DNA of 20,575 nt from contig WQWP01000029.1 of the NCBI GenBank assembly GCA_009787485.1, positions 1-20,575 on the forward strand. The letters run 5' to 3'. Source of the DNA: Lentimicrobiaceae bacterium. GTDB lineage: Bacteria > Bacteroidota > Bacteroidia > Bacteroidales > WCHB1-69. Shown in pieces: positions 13,571 through 20,575 of the stretch. Both the position numbers and the translations under genes were made by a program. How positions within the stretch are numbered: the stretch's first letter is position 1; each line of letters begins with the position of its first letter. Under the pieces are notes generated by a model. The model was not told where the DNA came from. It saw only the letters and a list, made by a program, of their open reading frames with translations, and made no database searches.

Positions 13571-14449
13571 TTACTGATAAAACAACTTCACCACCTGCTC
13601 CGAATAAGTCTTAGAAATCGGCAAATCGGGCAAATCTAAATAATCTAAATCTAAAAAAAGACCCTCTTTATCTTTACGTAATACTTTTACTTTGTTGATA
13701 TTCAAAATGTAAGAACGGTGGCATCTCACTAAAGGATAATCGGCGTAGCTGTCTTCAATGCTTTTCAGGCTTCTTCGCAATAAAAAACGGGCGATTTTTC
13801 CTTTGTTTTCGTAATAAATATTCACGTAATTGTCGAAGGATTCAATGTAATAAAGATTGTTGAATTTGATGGACAAGCGCAACGTGCCTTTATCATCATT
13901 AAAATGGATGAGGTTAAATTTATCGGGTTGGATGGCAAAATAGTTCTCTTCATCAATATATTTCGACATTTGCACCATGCGTGCCAAGTGCAATTTTTTG
14001 TCTTGCAACGATAAATACAACCACGAAACGATGTAGGGCAAAAAGAGAATGAGTGTAATATAAAACATTGCTCGCGGCGCAATGTCAAAGAAATCGCGCA
14101 GATCTTTCAGCCCGATTTTAACCACCAAGGCGTAAGATACCGACATGATGAGAATTTCACCGAAAATCCAAATAGAATAGGCTAAGTAAGTGAGCTTAAT
14201 TTTATCTTTTAACAAATACATCACCCATCTGCTGATGCTTAATATGGTAATTCCGCATAAAACAATGAGTAAGGTGGTAATAAAATATTGTGTGGGGGTA
14301 AGGCTATCATTTTTCCAAAACGGAAAAAAATGCTCATCGTTGAATGGTTTGTAGATATTCAAAAATAATATCGAAAAGAAAAAAACAAAGATCATCAACA
14401 AGATGGTGTTCTTTCTACTTACTAAGAATGAAGGAATTAGTCGTTGCAT
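13571..14449 (-). CDS. Membrane-anchored LytTR-family transcription regulator
   Basis: The 292 residues begin with four predicted membrane helices, at about 15-32, 53-75, 87-112 and 126-147. A cytoplasmic LytTR DNA-binding domain follows at about 190-290: LYYIESFDNYVNIYY, FLLRRSLKSIED, LVRCHRSYILNINKV, LPISKTYSEQVVKLF. There is no receiver domain and no histidine kinase motif, so the protein appears to sense and bind DNA within one chain. No sensor kinase adjoins it. Its target could be its own or the neighbouring bamA region (divergent gap 14450-14661), but no clear LytTR direct repeat was identified there. Confidence 0.85.
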   Translation of the reverse strand: MQRLIPSFLVSRKNTILLMIFVFFFSILFLNIYKPFNDEHFFPFWKNDSLTPTQYFITTLLIVLCGITILSISRWVMYLLKDKIKLTYLAYSIWIFGEILIMSVSYALVVKIGLKDLRDFFDIAPRAMFYITLILFLPYIVSWLYLSLQDKKLHLARMVQMSKYIDEENYFAIQPDKFNLIHFNDDKGTLRLSIKFNNLYYIESFDNYVNIYYENKGKIARFLLRRSLKSIEDSYADYPLVRCHRSYILNINKVKVLRKDKEGLFLDLDYLDLPDLPISKTYSEQVVKLFYQ

Positions 14450-14630
14450 GGGTTGTTTTTTTCGGGGCGCAAATATCTTTATTTTTTTGAATAAACGAAC
14501 ACTTCCCCCTGACCCCTAAAACCGGCAAGTTTAGTTTTTAACCGTACCATGCCCCAAAAATTTTCCTTAGCACTAGAAAAAAAGTTTTAGCCCTACTTTC
14601 CAATAAATAAACAATACTTTCGTTTTTTTC

Positions 14631-14638
14631 TATATTTG
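14631..14638 (+). promoter_or_regulatory. Bacteroidota -7 element for bamA-batD (TATATTTG)
   Basis: Exact TAnnTTTG match 23 nt before the bamA ATG; expected leader about 17 nt. No TTG at normal -33 spacing. Confidence 0.45.
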
Positions 14639-14661
14639 CCGATTAAATTTGAACCCTGCTC

Positions 14662-17280
14662 ATGACTTATAATCACCGGAAATCTCTCTGTTTATTGATT
14701 CTGTTAAGTGTATGTAGCTTATTAGGTTATGGGCAAACAAAATTGATTACAGAGGAAGAGAGCTCAGGGCTTACTGTAGATTTTGCTTCTCCTAAAACGT
14801 ACGAAGTGGGGGGAGTTACCTTTACCGGAACGGTTAATTTCGACATGCGGCTGCTCCTCTTTAAAGTGGGCGACTTGATTGAAATTCCCGGAGATCAAAT
14901 CTCACAAACTATAAAAAATATTTGGAAATCAGGATTGTATGAAGATGTAGAGCTTACCCTTACACGCGTAGTAGATAACATAGCTTTTCTTAATGTGCAT
15001 GTAACAGAACGTAACCGCTTGGTTTCTTTTGCGTTCAAAGGAATTAAAAAAAGTCAGGAAACCGATTTGCGCGACAAAATTAAATTGGCACAAGGCAATA
15101 TCGTAAACGACAACATGATTCAAACTTGTATCAATGTTATCAAAAAATACTTTATCGAAAAAGGGTTTTATGATGTTCAGGTAAAGGTGGAAACGAGACC
15201 CGACGATAAAATCCACAAAGGCGTAAACTTGATTTTTCATATTGACAAAGGCGGAAAAGTGAAAATTGACCGCATTTTTATTACCGGCACCAGTATTCCG
15301 CAGGGCAAACTAACCAAAGCGATGGGAGGCACTAAGGAAAGATCACGCTTTGAGCCTATGTCGAAAGCCGATACGATGTTTATGTTCATGGTAAGAAACT
15401 TGGATTATTACAGGTCGAAAGATTTGCTCGAACATTTGGGCGACTACTTTAGCGACAGGGTGAAATTCAGGATTATGAAGTCATCTAAATTTACCAAAGA
15501 GGCTTATGAAGATGATAAAGTGAGCTTAATCAATAAATTAAATGACTTTGGATTTAGAGATGCTTATATAAGTTTTGATACCGTAATGTTTAAAGGCGGT
15601 TTTGCCTACATTTTTATAGATATTAACGAAGGTCATAGATACTATTTTAGAAATATTGATTTTGTGGGACATACAAAATTTCCTACGAAAGTTTTAAGAG
15701 AAATTTTGAACATTGAAAGAGGAGATATCTATAACCAATCATTGCTGGAGGAGAGGCTGATGCGGGATAAACACGGCAATGACATCGCTTCTTTATATAT
15801 GAATGACGGGTACCTGTTTTTCCGCGCCATTCCCATTGAAGTAAGAATTGAAGGCGACTCCATTGATTTGGAAGTCCGTATCTTAGAAGGAAAACAAACC
15901 AAATACAACCAAATAACGGTTTCCGGAAACAACAAAACCAGCGATAGAGTAATTTTGCGTGAAGTAACCACCATACCCGGGCAAATGTTTAACAGAGCCG
16001 ACCTGATACGCTCGCAACAAACGCTCCTCCAAATGGGATATTTTAACCAGGAATCTATTGATGTGATGCCGAGACCCAATGAAGTGGACGGAACGGTGGA
16101 TTTGGAATATGTGGTAGAAGAAGCCTCCTCCGACCAATTGGAGCTCTCGCTGGGTTTCGGGGCTACCGGTCTGGTATTGAGCGCCGGCGTTACATTTAAC
16201 AATTTCTCATTTAGAAAACTTTTCAAGAAGGATGCCTGGACGCCCATTCCCTCCGGCGACGGGCAAAAATTAGCGTTCAGAGCTTCTACCAATGCAAGGT
16301 GGTATCAATATTATCAGGCATCGTTTACCGAGCCTTGGGTAGGAGGGAGGAAACCCAACTCGCTGACCGCAGCGATAAGCTATCAAATTCAAACCAGCGG
16401 ACATAAGAGAGATGATAGCCGCTATGCCTGGATCAGAATTTTAGGAGTTTCAGCAAGTTACGGACAAAAACTACAATGGCCGGACGACTACTTCCAAATG
16501 TCGCATACACTTTTATATCAGCGTTATAATGTGCATAATTATGGCTCGATGTTTATATTTTCTCAAGGATTTTCAAACAATATCAGTTATATTTTTACTA
16601 TTGGGCGAAACTCTGTAGATGCGCCTATTTATCCGCGCCAAGGTTCTGAAATTATATTTTCGGCGCAATTTACGCCTCCGTATTCGCTGTTTTCGAGTAA
16701 AGATTTTTCAAATGCTACGCCACAAGAAAAATATAAATGGTTAGAGATGCATAAATGGAAGTTCAATATTTCATGGTTTACCCGTATCGTAGAAAATTTG
16801 GTGGTCAACGTGCGTTTCAAATCGGGATTTATGGGCGCTTATAATAAAGACATCGGCATCTCTCCTTTCGAGCGTTTCTATTTGGGCGGCGACGGGCTAT
16901 CGAATTACGCTTTAGATGGCAGAGAAGTGATTGGCATGCGCGGATACGATGATGCGTCGTTAACCCCTCATGTTTTAAATAATCCCATAGGCGCTGCCAT
17001 CTTTAATAAATTTACCGCCGAGTTGCGCTATCCCATCACGTTAAACCCGAGCGCTACCATATTTCTGTTAGGTTTTGTAGAAGCAGGAAACTCATGGTTG
17101 GATAAACGCCAGTACTCTCCCTTTAAACTCTATAAATCGGCAGGTGTGGGGATTCGCATCTTCTTGCCGATGTTTGGATTACTTGGATTTGACTGGGGAT
17201 ACGGATTTGATGAGGTTCCACACAGACCCGGAGCACATAAGAGTCATTTTCATATTTCTATTAATTCGTCTATTGACTAA
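14662..17280 (+). CDS. bamA: Outer-membrane protein assembly factor BamA (Omp85)
   Basis: The 872 residues begin with a signal peptide ending LLGYGQ (about residue 25). Five POTRA repeats follow: about 45-118, 119-196 (FAFKGIKKSQETDLRDKI), 197-325 (IDRIFITGTSIPQGKL, with the long helical insertion usual in Bacteroidota), 327-410 (YFRNIDFVGHTKFPTKVLREIL) and 413-490 (YNQITVSGNNKTSDRVILREV). A 16-stranded Omp85 barrel runs from about 493 and carries the loop-6 motif as M759-R-G-Y (usually VRGY/F). BamA folds and inserts outer-membrane beta-barrels, which would include the TonB receptor and the small barrel here. The C terminus, HFHISINSSID, lacks the usual final aromatic residue. batD follows after 23 nt. 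Confidence 0.93.
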   Translation: MTYNHRKSLCLLILLSVCSLLGYGQTKLITEEESSGLTVDFASPKTYEVGGVTFTGTVNFDMRLLLFKVGDLIEIPGDQISQTIKNIWKSGLYEDVELTLTRVVDNIAFLNVHVTERNRLVSFAFKGIKKSQETDLRDKIKLAQGNIVNDNMIQTCINVIKKYFIEKGFYDVQVKVETRPDDKIHKGVNLIFHIDKGGKVKIDRIFITGTSIPQGKLTKAMGGTKERSRFEPMSKADTMFMFMVRNLDYYRSKDLLEHLGDYFSDRVKFRIMKSSKFTKEAYEDDKVSLINKLNDFGFRDAYISFDTVMFKGGFAYIFIDINEGHRYYFRNIDFVGHTKFPTKVLREILNIERGDIYNQSLLEERLMRDKHGNDIASLYMNDGYLFFRAIPIEVRIEGDSIDLEVRILEGKQTKYNQITVSGNNKTSDRVILREVTTIPGQMFNRADLIRSQQTLLQMGYFNQESIDVMPRPNEVDGTVDLEYVVEEASSDQLELSLGFGATGLVLSAGVTFNNFSFRKLFKKDAWTPIPSGDGQKLAFRASTNARWYQYYQASFTEPWVGGRKPNSLTAAISYQIQTSGHKRDDSRYAWIRILGVSASYGQKLQWPDDYFQMSHTLLYQRYNVHNYGSMFIFSQGFSNNISYIFTIGRNSVDAPIYPRQGSEIIFSAQFTPPYSLFSSKDFSNATPQEKYKWLEMHKWKFNISWFTRIVENLVVNVRFKSGFMGAYNKDIGISPFERFYLGGDGLSNYALDGREVIGMRGYDDASLTPHVLNNPIGAAIFNKFTAELRYPITLNPSATIFLLGFVEAGNSWLDKRQYSPFKLYKSAGVGIRIFLPMFGLLGFDWGYGFDEVPHRPGAHKSHFHISINSSID

Positions 17281-17303
17281 GGTGAAAAACTTGCAGAAAA
17301 TCT

Positions 17304-19166
17304 ATGAAAGATACTTGTAAAATTCTTATAATTACAATTTTAACTTTCTTCTTCGGAAACATCCAAAATAGTTTTTCCCAAGTTACCTGCACCGCGAGTG
17401 CGCCCCCTCAAGTAGCAGTAGGGCAAAATTTTACTTTTACTTTTACGCTGAACCAACGTGCCCAACAGATTGCTGCTTTGCAATTTCCAGGGTTTGATAT
17501 TCTAAGTGGGCCCAATCAAAGTTCTTCTACTTCTGTAACCATGAGCGGTGGACAAACCGTACACACCAACTCATTTTCATACTCTTACACGCTTCGTGCG
17601 CAAAGAGAAGGCACTTTCACCATTCCGGCTGCCGTATTTGTAGTAGATGGAAATCAGGTAAAATCAAATACCGTTCAAATTAAAGTAGTTGCAGCACAAC
17701 AATCGGGAACTCCGCAACAACAACAGCAGCAAGGAGGACGCAGTCAGCAAGCGCAAGTCTTTGATAAAAATGAAGTATTTGTTCGTGCTTCTGCCTCTAA
17801 AACAAATCCTTATCAAGGAGAGCAGGTCATTATTACGCATAAATTATATGTAGGGCAGGGCGTGAATGGCGGCTATCGTGTAACCAGCGCTACCATGCCC
17901 ACACAAAGCGGATTATGGTCTTACACGTTAGGAGATCAGAGTGCTGAAAACGTGGCAAAACAGGAAGTCTTGAATGGGAAAAAATATAGCGTGCACGAAA
18001 TCAGAAGAACGGCTGTTTTTCCGCAAAAAACAGGCGAAATAACTATTACGCCCATGGAAATTGAGTTTCTTGCCGGCGTAATTACTCAACAAAGTTCCGG
18101 AGATCCGTTCTTCGATCGATTCTTTGGAGGCAGGCAAAACACGCAAAACTTCAATCTTGATTTAAAATCAGATGCCATTAAACTTAATGTAAGGCCGTTG
18201 CCCCAAAACAACAAACCCGATAATTTCAGCGGCTTAGTAGGCAATTTTACAATGACCTCCTCCCTTAGTAGGGCGCAACTCAAAGCGAATGATGCCACAA
18301 ACTTAACGATTACGATAAGTGGCACCGGAAACATTCAACACATTGATCCTCTCAATATTATATTTCCTCCGGATTTTGATGTAACGGAGCCGAGAGTAAC
18401 AGATCATATTAACACTAAAGGAAATGCGGTTACAGGATCACGTACTTTTGAATATGTGATTATTCCTCGCAATGAAGGAACTTTTACGATTCCGAAAGCT
18501 ACATTTTCGTTTTTTGACCCACAAACCAGCGCTTTTAAAACGCTTACTACAGAAGAATATACGTTGCAAATTGAAAAAGGCTCGGGACAATTATCCGTTT
18601 CAACCACCTCTTCACAAAAAGATATTAAAATATTAGGAAACGACATCCGCTATATTCGAACTTCCTATTCTAATTTAAAACCGATGGGCGTTACTTTTTT
18701 CGGCTCACTTCAATATTATGCCGCTTTATTGTTACCTATTTTACTTTTGATTATTTTTATCATTATTTGGAGAAAACAGATTGAAACAAGAAGTAATGTG
18801 GCGTTAATGCGCAATAAAAAAGCAAATAAAGTGGCGCTTAAAAATTTAAAAACAGCGAAAAAACTGTTGGAAGAAAATAATAAAGAGTTGTTTTATATGG
18901 AAATATCTCGTGCGCTTTGGGGATATTTAAGCAGTAAATACCACATTCCCGTATCGCAACTTTCTATGGAAAATGTAGCGTCAAAACTCATGCTGTTGGG
19001 TGTTTCCACGAAAACCACAGATAGTTTTACGGCAACATTGCAGCAATGCGAGTTTGCGCGTTTTGCGCCGGGAGACAGTTCCGAAATCATGAGCGAAATG
19101 TACCAAAAAGCAACTGATTTTATTCTACAAAACGAAACTCAACGAAATGTTAAGATTCCCATTTAA
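17304..19166 (+). CDS. batD: BatD-family membrane protein
   Basis: The 620 residues start with a signal peptide ending FSQ (about 26). Beta-rich Ig-like periplasmic domains follow, with BatD motifs such as APPQVAVGQNFTFTFTLN, FEYVIIPRNEGTFTIPKATFSFFDP and NPYQGEQVIITHKLYV. A glutamine-rich linker (PQQQQQQGG) lies at about 137-146. A single membrane helix is at about 471-493 (YAALLLPILLLIIFIIIW). The C terminus is a cytoplasmic helical domain (ALKNLKTAKKLLEENNKELFYMEISRALWGYLSSKY). BatD belongs to the bat (Bacteroides aerotolerance) set with VWA proteins BatA/B and TPR proteins BatC/E. None of these is present here; the gene instead follows bamA in an apparent operon. Confidence 0.88.
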   Translation: MKDTCKILIITILTFFFGNIQNSFSQVTCTASAPPQVAVGQNFTFTFTLNQRAQQIAALQFPGFDILSGPNQSSSTSVTMSGGQTVHTNSFSYSYTLRAQREGTFTIPAAVFVVDGNQVKSNTVQIKVVAAQQSGTPQQQQQQGGRSQQAQVFDKNEVFVRASASKTNPYQGEQVIITHKLYVGQGVNGGYRVTSATMPTQSGLWSYTLGDQSAENVAKQEVLNGKKYSVHEIRRTAVFPQKTGEITITPMEIEFLAGVITQQSSGDPFFDRFFGGRQNTQNFNLDLKSDAIKLNVRPLPQNNKPDNFSGLVGNFTMTSSLSRAQLKANDATNLTITISGTGNIQHIDPLNIIFPPDFDVTEPRVTDHINTKGNAVTGSRTFEYVIIPRNEGTFTIPKATFSFFDPQTSAFKTLTTEEYTLQIEKGSGQLSVSTTSSQKDIKILGNDIRYIRTSYSNLKPMGVTFFGSLQYYAALLLPILLLIIFIIIWRKQIETRSNVALMRNKKANKVALKNLKTAKKLLEENNKELFYMEISRALWGYLSSKYHIPVSQLSMENVASKLMLLGVSTKTTDSFTATLQQCEFARFAPGDSSEIMSEMYQKATDFILQNETQRNVKIPI

Positions 19167-19182
19167 AAATGAAAATTTAATC

Positions 19183-19190
19183 TATTTTTG
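19183..19190 (+). promoter_or_regulatory. -7-like element upstream of a gene remnant (TATTTTTG)
   Basis: Exact TAnnTTTG match 17 nt after the batD stop. It lies 10 nt before a short open frame (19201-19314) that lacks a good start, so it may be the surviving promoter of a lost gene. Confidence 0.3.
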
Positions 19191-19200
19191 CACTTGGTAA

Positions 19201-19314
19201 AGCCTTGAATTATTAGTGTTTGTAAACGCACAAGTAAATGATAGTTTTACATTAAATCAAAATGATGCAATAATTCAACAAAATGGAATCTACGATGTAA
19301 TAAGCTTTGAATGA
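19201..19314 (+). pseudogene. Possible truncated gene remnant
   Basis: The frame after a stop at 19198-19200 encodes LELLVFVNAQVNDSFTLNQN and continues to ISFE before TGA 19312-19314. The only in-frame start-like codon is GTG 19216. LLVFVNAQ looks like the tail of a signal peptide with an AQ cleavage site, as in other secreted proteins of this window, with the upstream half missing. An 18-codon frame overlaps its stop by ATGA (19311). This may be the remains of a secreted-protein gene, or chance. The rest of the 266-bp gap holds only promoter elements. Confidence 0.3.
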
Positions 19315-19324
19315 AAAAATATAA

Positions 19325-19332
19325 TACTTTTG
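19325..19332 (+). promoter_or_regulatory. Bacteroidota -7 element for the BACON-like/FISUMP lipoprotein (TACTTTTG)
   Basis: Exact TAnnTTTG match; TTTG at 19306-19309 is a possible -33 element with a slightly short 15-nt spacer. The leader to the ATG at 19433 would be about 95 nt and contains an imperfect AACTTTTGAAA/TTTCAAAGAGTT hairpin. Confidence 0.5.
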
Positions 19333-19432
19333 CCTCAACTTTTGAAAGATTTTTCAAAGAGTTTTAAAGGACTTCGGCTTTTTGAAAAATTAAAAAGGTG
19401 AAAACAAATTAATAGGAGTTCCCTTATATAGT

Positions 19433-20317
19433 ATGAGAAAATTATTAAAATTAACCGCATTCTTGCTCATTCTCATAGTAGCCCTTGCCTCCTCCTGCCA
19501 ACCGGAAGAGCCTAAAGAAATTGAATACACAATATTGCCTGAAAGCTTAAATTTTGAGGCTACCGGTGGTGAAGCCGGATTTACGGTATCTGTTAAATCG
19601 CCTGCAATAGTAGAAAGTGTAGAAGCTTTATCCGCGTGGTGTCAGGTATCTACAAACGATATATCTCCTGTAAATGTAATGGTAACAGTTGACCCCAATA
19701 CTGATGGGGCACGCAATACTTCAGTAGTGGTTAACATGAAATTAGGAGAAAACAAAACCTCTGTAACCGTTCCGATAAGCCAGGAAGGCGTATGGATTTT
19801 AATCAATGGTATAAAATGGGCAACCCGTAATGTGGATATGCCCGGTACGTTTGCTGCCAGACCTGAAGACGCGGGTATGTTTTACCAATGGAATAGAAAA
19901 ATTGGCTGGAGTACGACCGATCCGAGGATAAATTCTGATGGTGACGATAAGTGGAACAGTACTATTCCTACTGGCGATACTTGGGAGAAAGATAATGATC
20001 CTTGTCCCCCAGGTTGGCGTGTGCCCACGCGCATTGAATTGATAAGTTTGATAAACGTCTCTAATGAATGGACAACTCTAAATGATGTGAATGGTCGCAT
20101 ATATGGTAGCGGCAACAATTCAATGTTCCTGCCTGCAGTTGGATACCGTCACTCTTATGGTGGTCTTTCCTCCGTGAACGACTTCGGGTACTACTGGAGT
20201 AGTACTTATGATGTTTATGGATTAGCTTGGTTTCTGCCCTTCAACAACAATATGACCTTTAATCCAAACACTTCGATAAGGAGATATGCTTATTCTGTTC
20301 GTTGTGTGGTAGAATAA
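19433..20317 (+). CDS. Lipoprotein with BACON-like and FISUMP domains
   Basis: The 294 residues start with a lipoprotein signal, MRKLLKLTAFLLILIVALASSC, with the lipobox at Cys22, followed by an acidic linker QPEEPKE. A BACON-like Ig domain spans about 32-116 (ILPESLNFEATGGEAGFTVSVKS to TSVTVPISQEG). The FISUMP domain spans about 118-294: VWILINGIKWATRNVD, DAGMFYQWNR, DPCPPGWRVPTRIELISLI, MFLPAVGYRH, DFGYYWSST and YSVRCVVE. The protein is presumably displayed on the cell surface. BACON domains are linked with carbohydrate or mucin binding; the FISUMP domain has no known activity. A near-identical gene starts 52 nt downstream, so this is a tandem family. Confidence 0.85.
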   Translation: MRKLLKLTAFLLILIVALASSCQPEEPKEIEYTILPESLNFEATGGEAGFTVSVKSPAIVESVEALSAWCQVSTNDISPVNVMVTVDPNTDGARNTSVVVNMKLGENKTSVTVPISQEGVWILINGIKWATRNVDMPGTFAARPEDAGMFYQWNRKIGWSTTDPRINSDGDDKWNSTIPTGDTWEKDNDPCPPGWRVPTRIELISLINVSNEWTTLNDVNGRIYGSGNNSMFLPAVGYRHSYGGLSSVNDFGYYWSSTYDVYGLAWFLPFNNNMTFNPNTSIRRYAYSVRCVVE

Positions 20318-20368
20318 ATTCAGATTATATTTACCAAACTAAAATTGTTAACTCAAAAATATAAAATT

Positions 20369-20575
20369 ATGAACCGAAAATTATTAAAATTAACCGTATT
20401 CTTGCTATTTCTAATAGTAGCCCTCGCCTCCTCCTGCCAACCGGAAGAGCCTAAAGAGATTGAATATACAATATTGCCTGCAAGTTTAAATTTTGAGGCT
20501 ACCGGCGGAGAAGACGGATTTACGGTATCTGTTAAATCTCCTGCAATAGTAGAAAGTATAGAATCTCTATCCGCA
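20369..20575 (+). CDS. Second BACON-like/FISUMP-type lipoprotein, 5' end only
   Basis: The gene starts at ATG 20369-20371 and runs off the window after 69 codons. It has a lipoprotein signal (LLFLIVALASSC), the same QPEEPKEIEYTILP linker and the start of the same BACON-like domain. Compared with the preceding gene it has one extra residue (Asn2) and six substitutions in 68 aligned residues, about 91% identity. The upstream 50 bp does not resemble that of the first copy, so the conserved block begins at the start codon. A FISUMP C terminus is expected but not visible. Confidence 0.85.
   Translation, partial: MNRKLLKLTVFLLFLIVALASSCQPEEPKEIEYTILPASLNFEATGGEDGFTVSVKSPAIVESIESLSA

Noticed and set aside
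15729..16292. Open frame of 187 codons on the minus strand within bamA
   Set aside because: Antisense shadow of conserved POTRA and barrel sequence; the product shows no family features.

Overview
The window looks like chromosomal DNA from a member of the Bacteroidota, probably close to the Bacteroidales. The grounds are a type IX secretion (T9SS) C-terminal sorting domain, a TonB-dependent receptor, a Bacteroidota-type BamA and BatD, a DUF4136 lipoprotein, BACON-like and FISUMP-type lipoproteins, an AAA_14/DUF4143 ATPase, A-rich start regions without clear Shine-Dalgarno sequences, and repeated promoter -7 elements of the Bacteroidota form TAnnTTTG. No rRNA, tRNA, IS element, prophage or CRISPR array was seen.

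Layout. At 1-119 is the 3' end of a FISUMP-domain gene, followed by two strong hairpins. At 367-3579 is a large secreted T9SS cargo protein. It converges with a TonB-dependent receptor (3658-5976, minus) that has a complete TPP riboswitch (6115-6176, minus) in its leader, so it is very probably a thiamin or thiamin-precursor outer-membrane transporter. At 6419-7156 is a coiled-coil protein with a PD-(D/E)XK-like domain. An rfbD homologue (7280-8152) follows, boxed between two inverted arrays of a TTAGTGG heptamer. A minus-strand pair (9569 to 8242) encodes a DUF4136 lipoprotein and a small outer-membrane beta-barrel. At 10013-11152 is an AAA_14/DUF4143 ATPase behind a tandem pair of 28-29 bp repeats. 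A 55-residue two-helix membrane protein is encoded at 11210-11377 (minus). Then come ribE and rseP as an operon (11509-13504), converging on a membrane-anchored LytTR regulator (13571-14449, minus). A bamA-batD pair (14662-19166) follows, and finally a tandem pair of near-identical BACON-like/FISUMP lipoproteins (19433-20317 and 20369 to the window end).

How the genes fit together. Most of the window serves the envelope: outer-membrane protein assembly (BamA), intramembrane proteolysis (RseP), a BatD membrane protein, nutrient uptake (the thiamin receptor), T9SS surface display, lipoproteins, and a sugar-nucleotide enzyme (RfbD). The most unusual layer is non-coding. Nearly every gene boundary carries a palindromic or heptameric repeat of a different family. 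In two genes (5976 and 8913, minus) a composite array of about 7-bp units forms the coding sequence of the signal peptide itself, which makes them candidate slip-prone loci.
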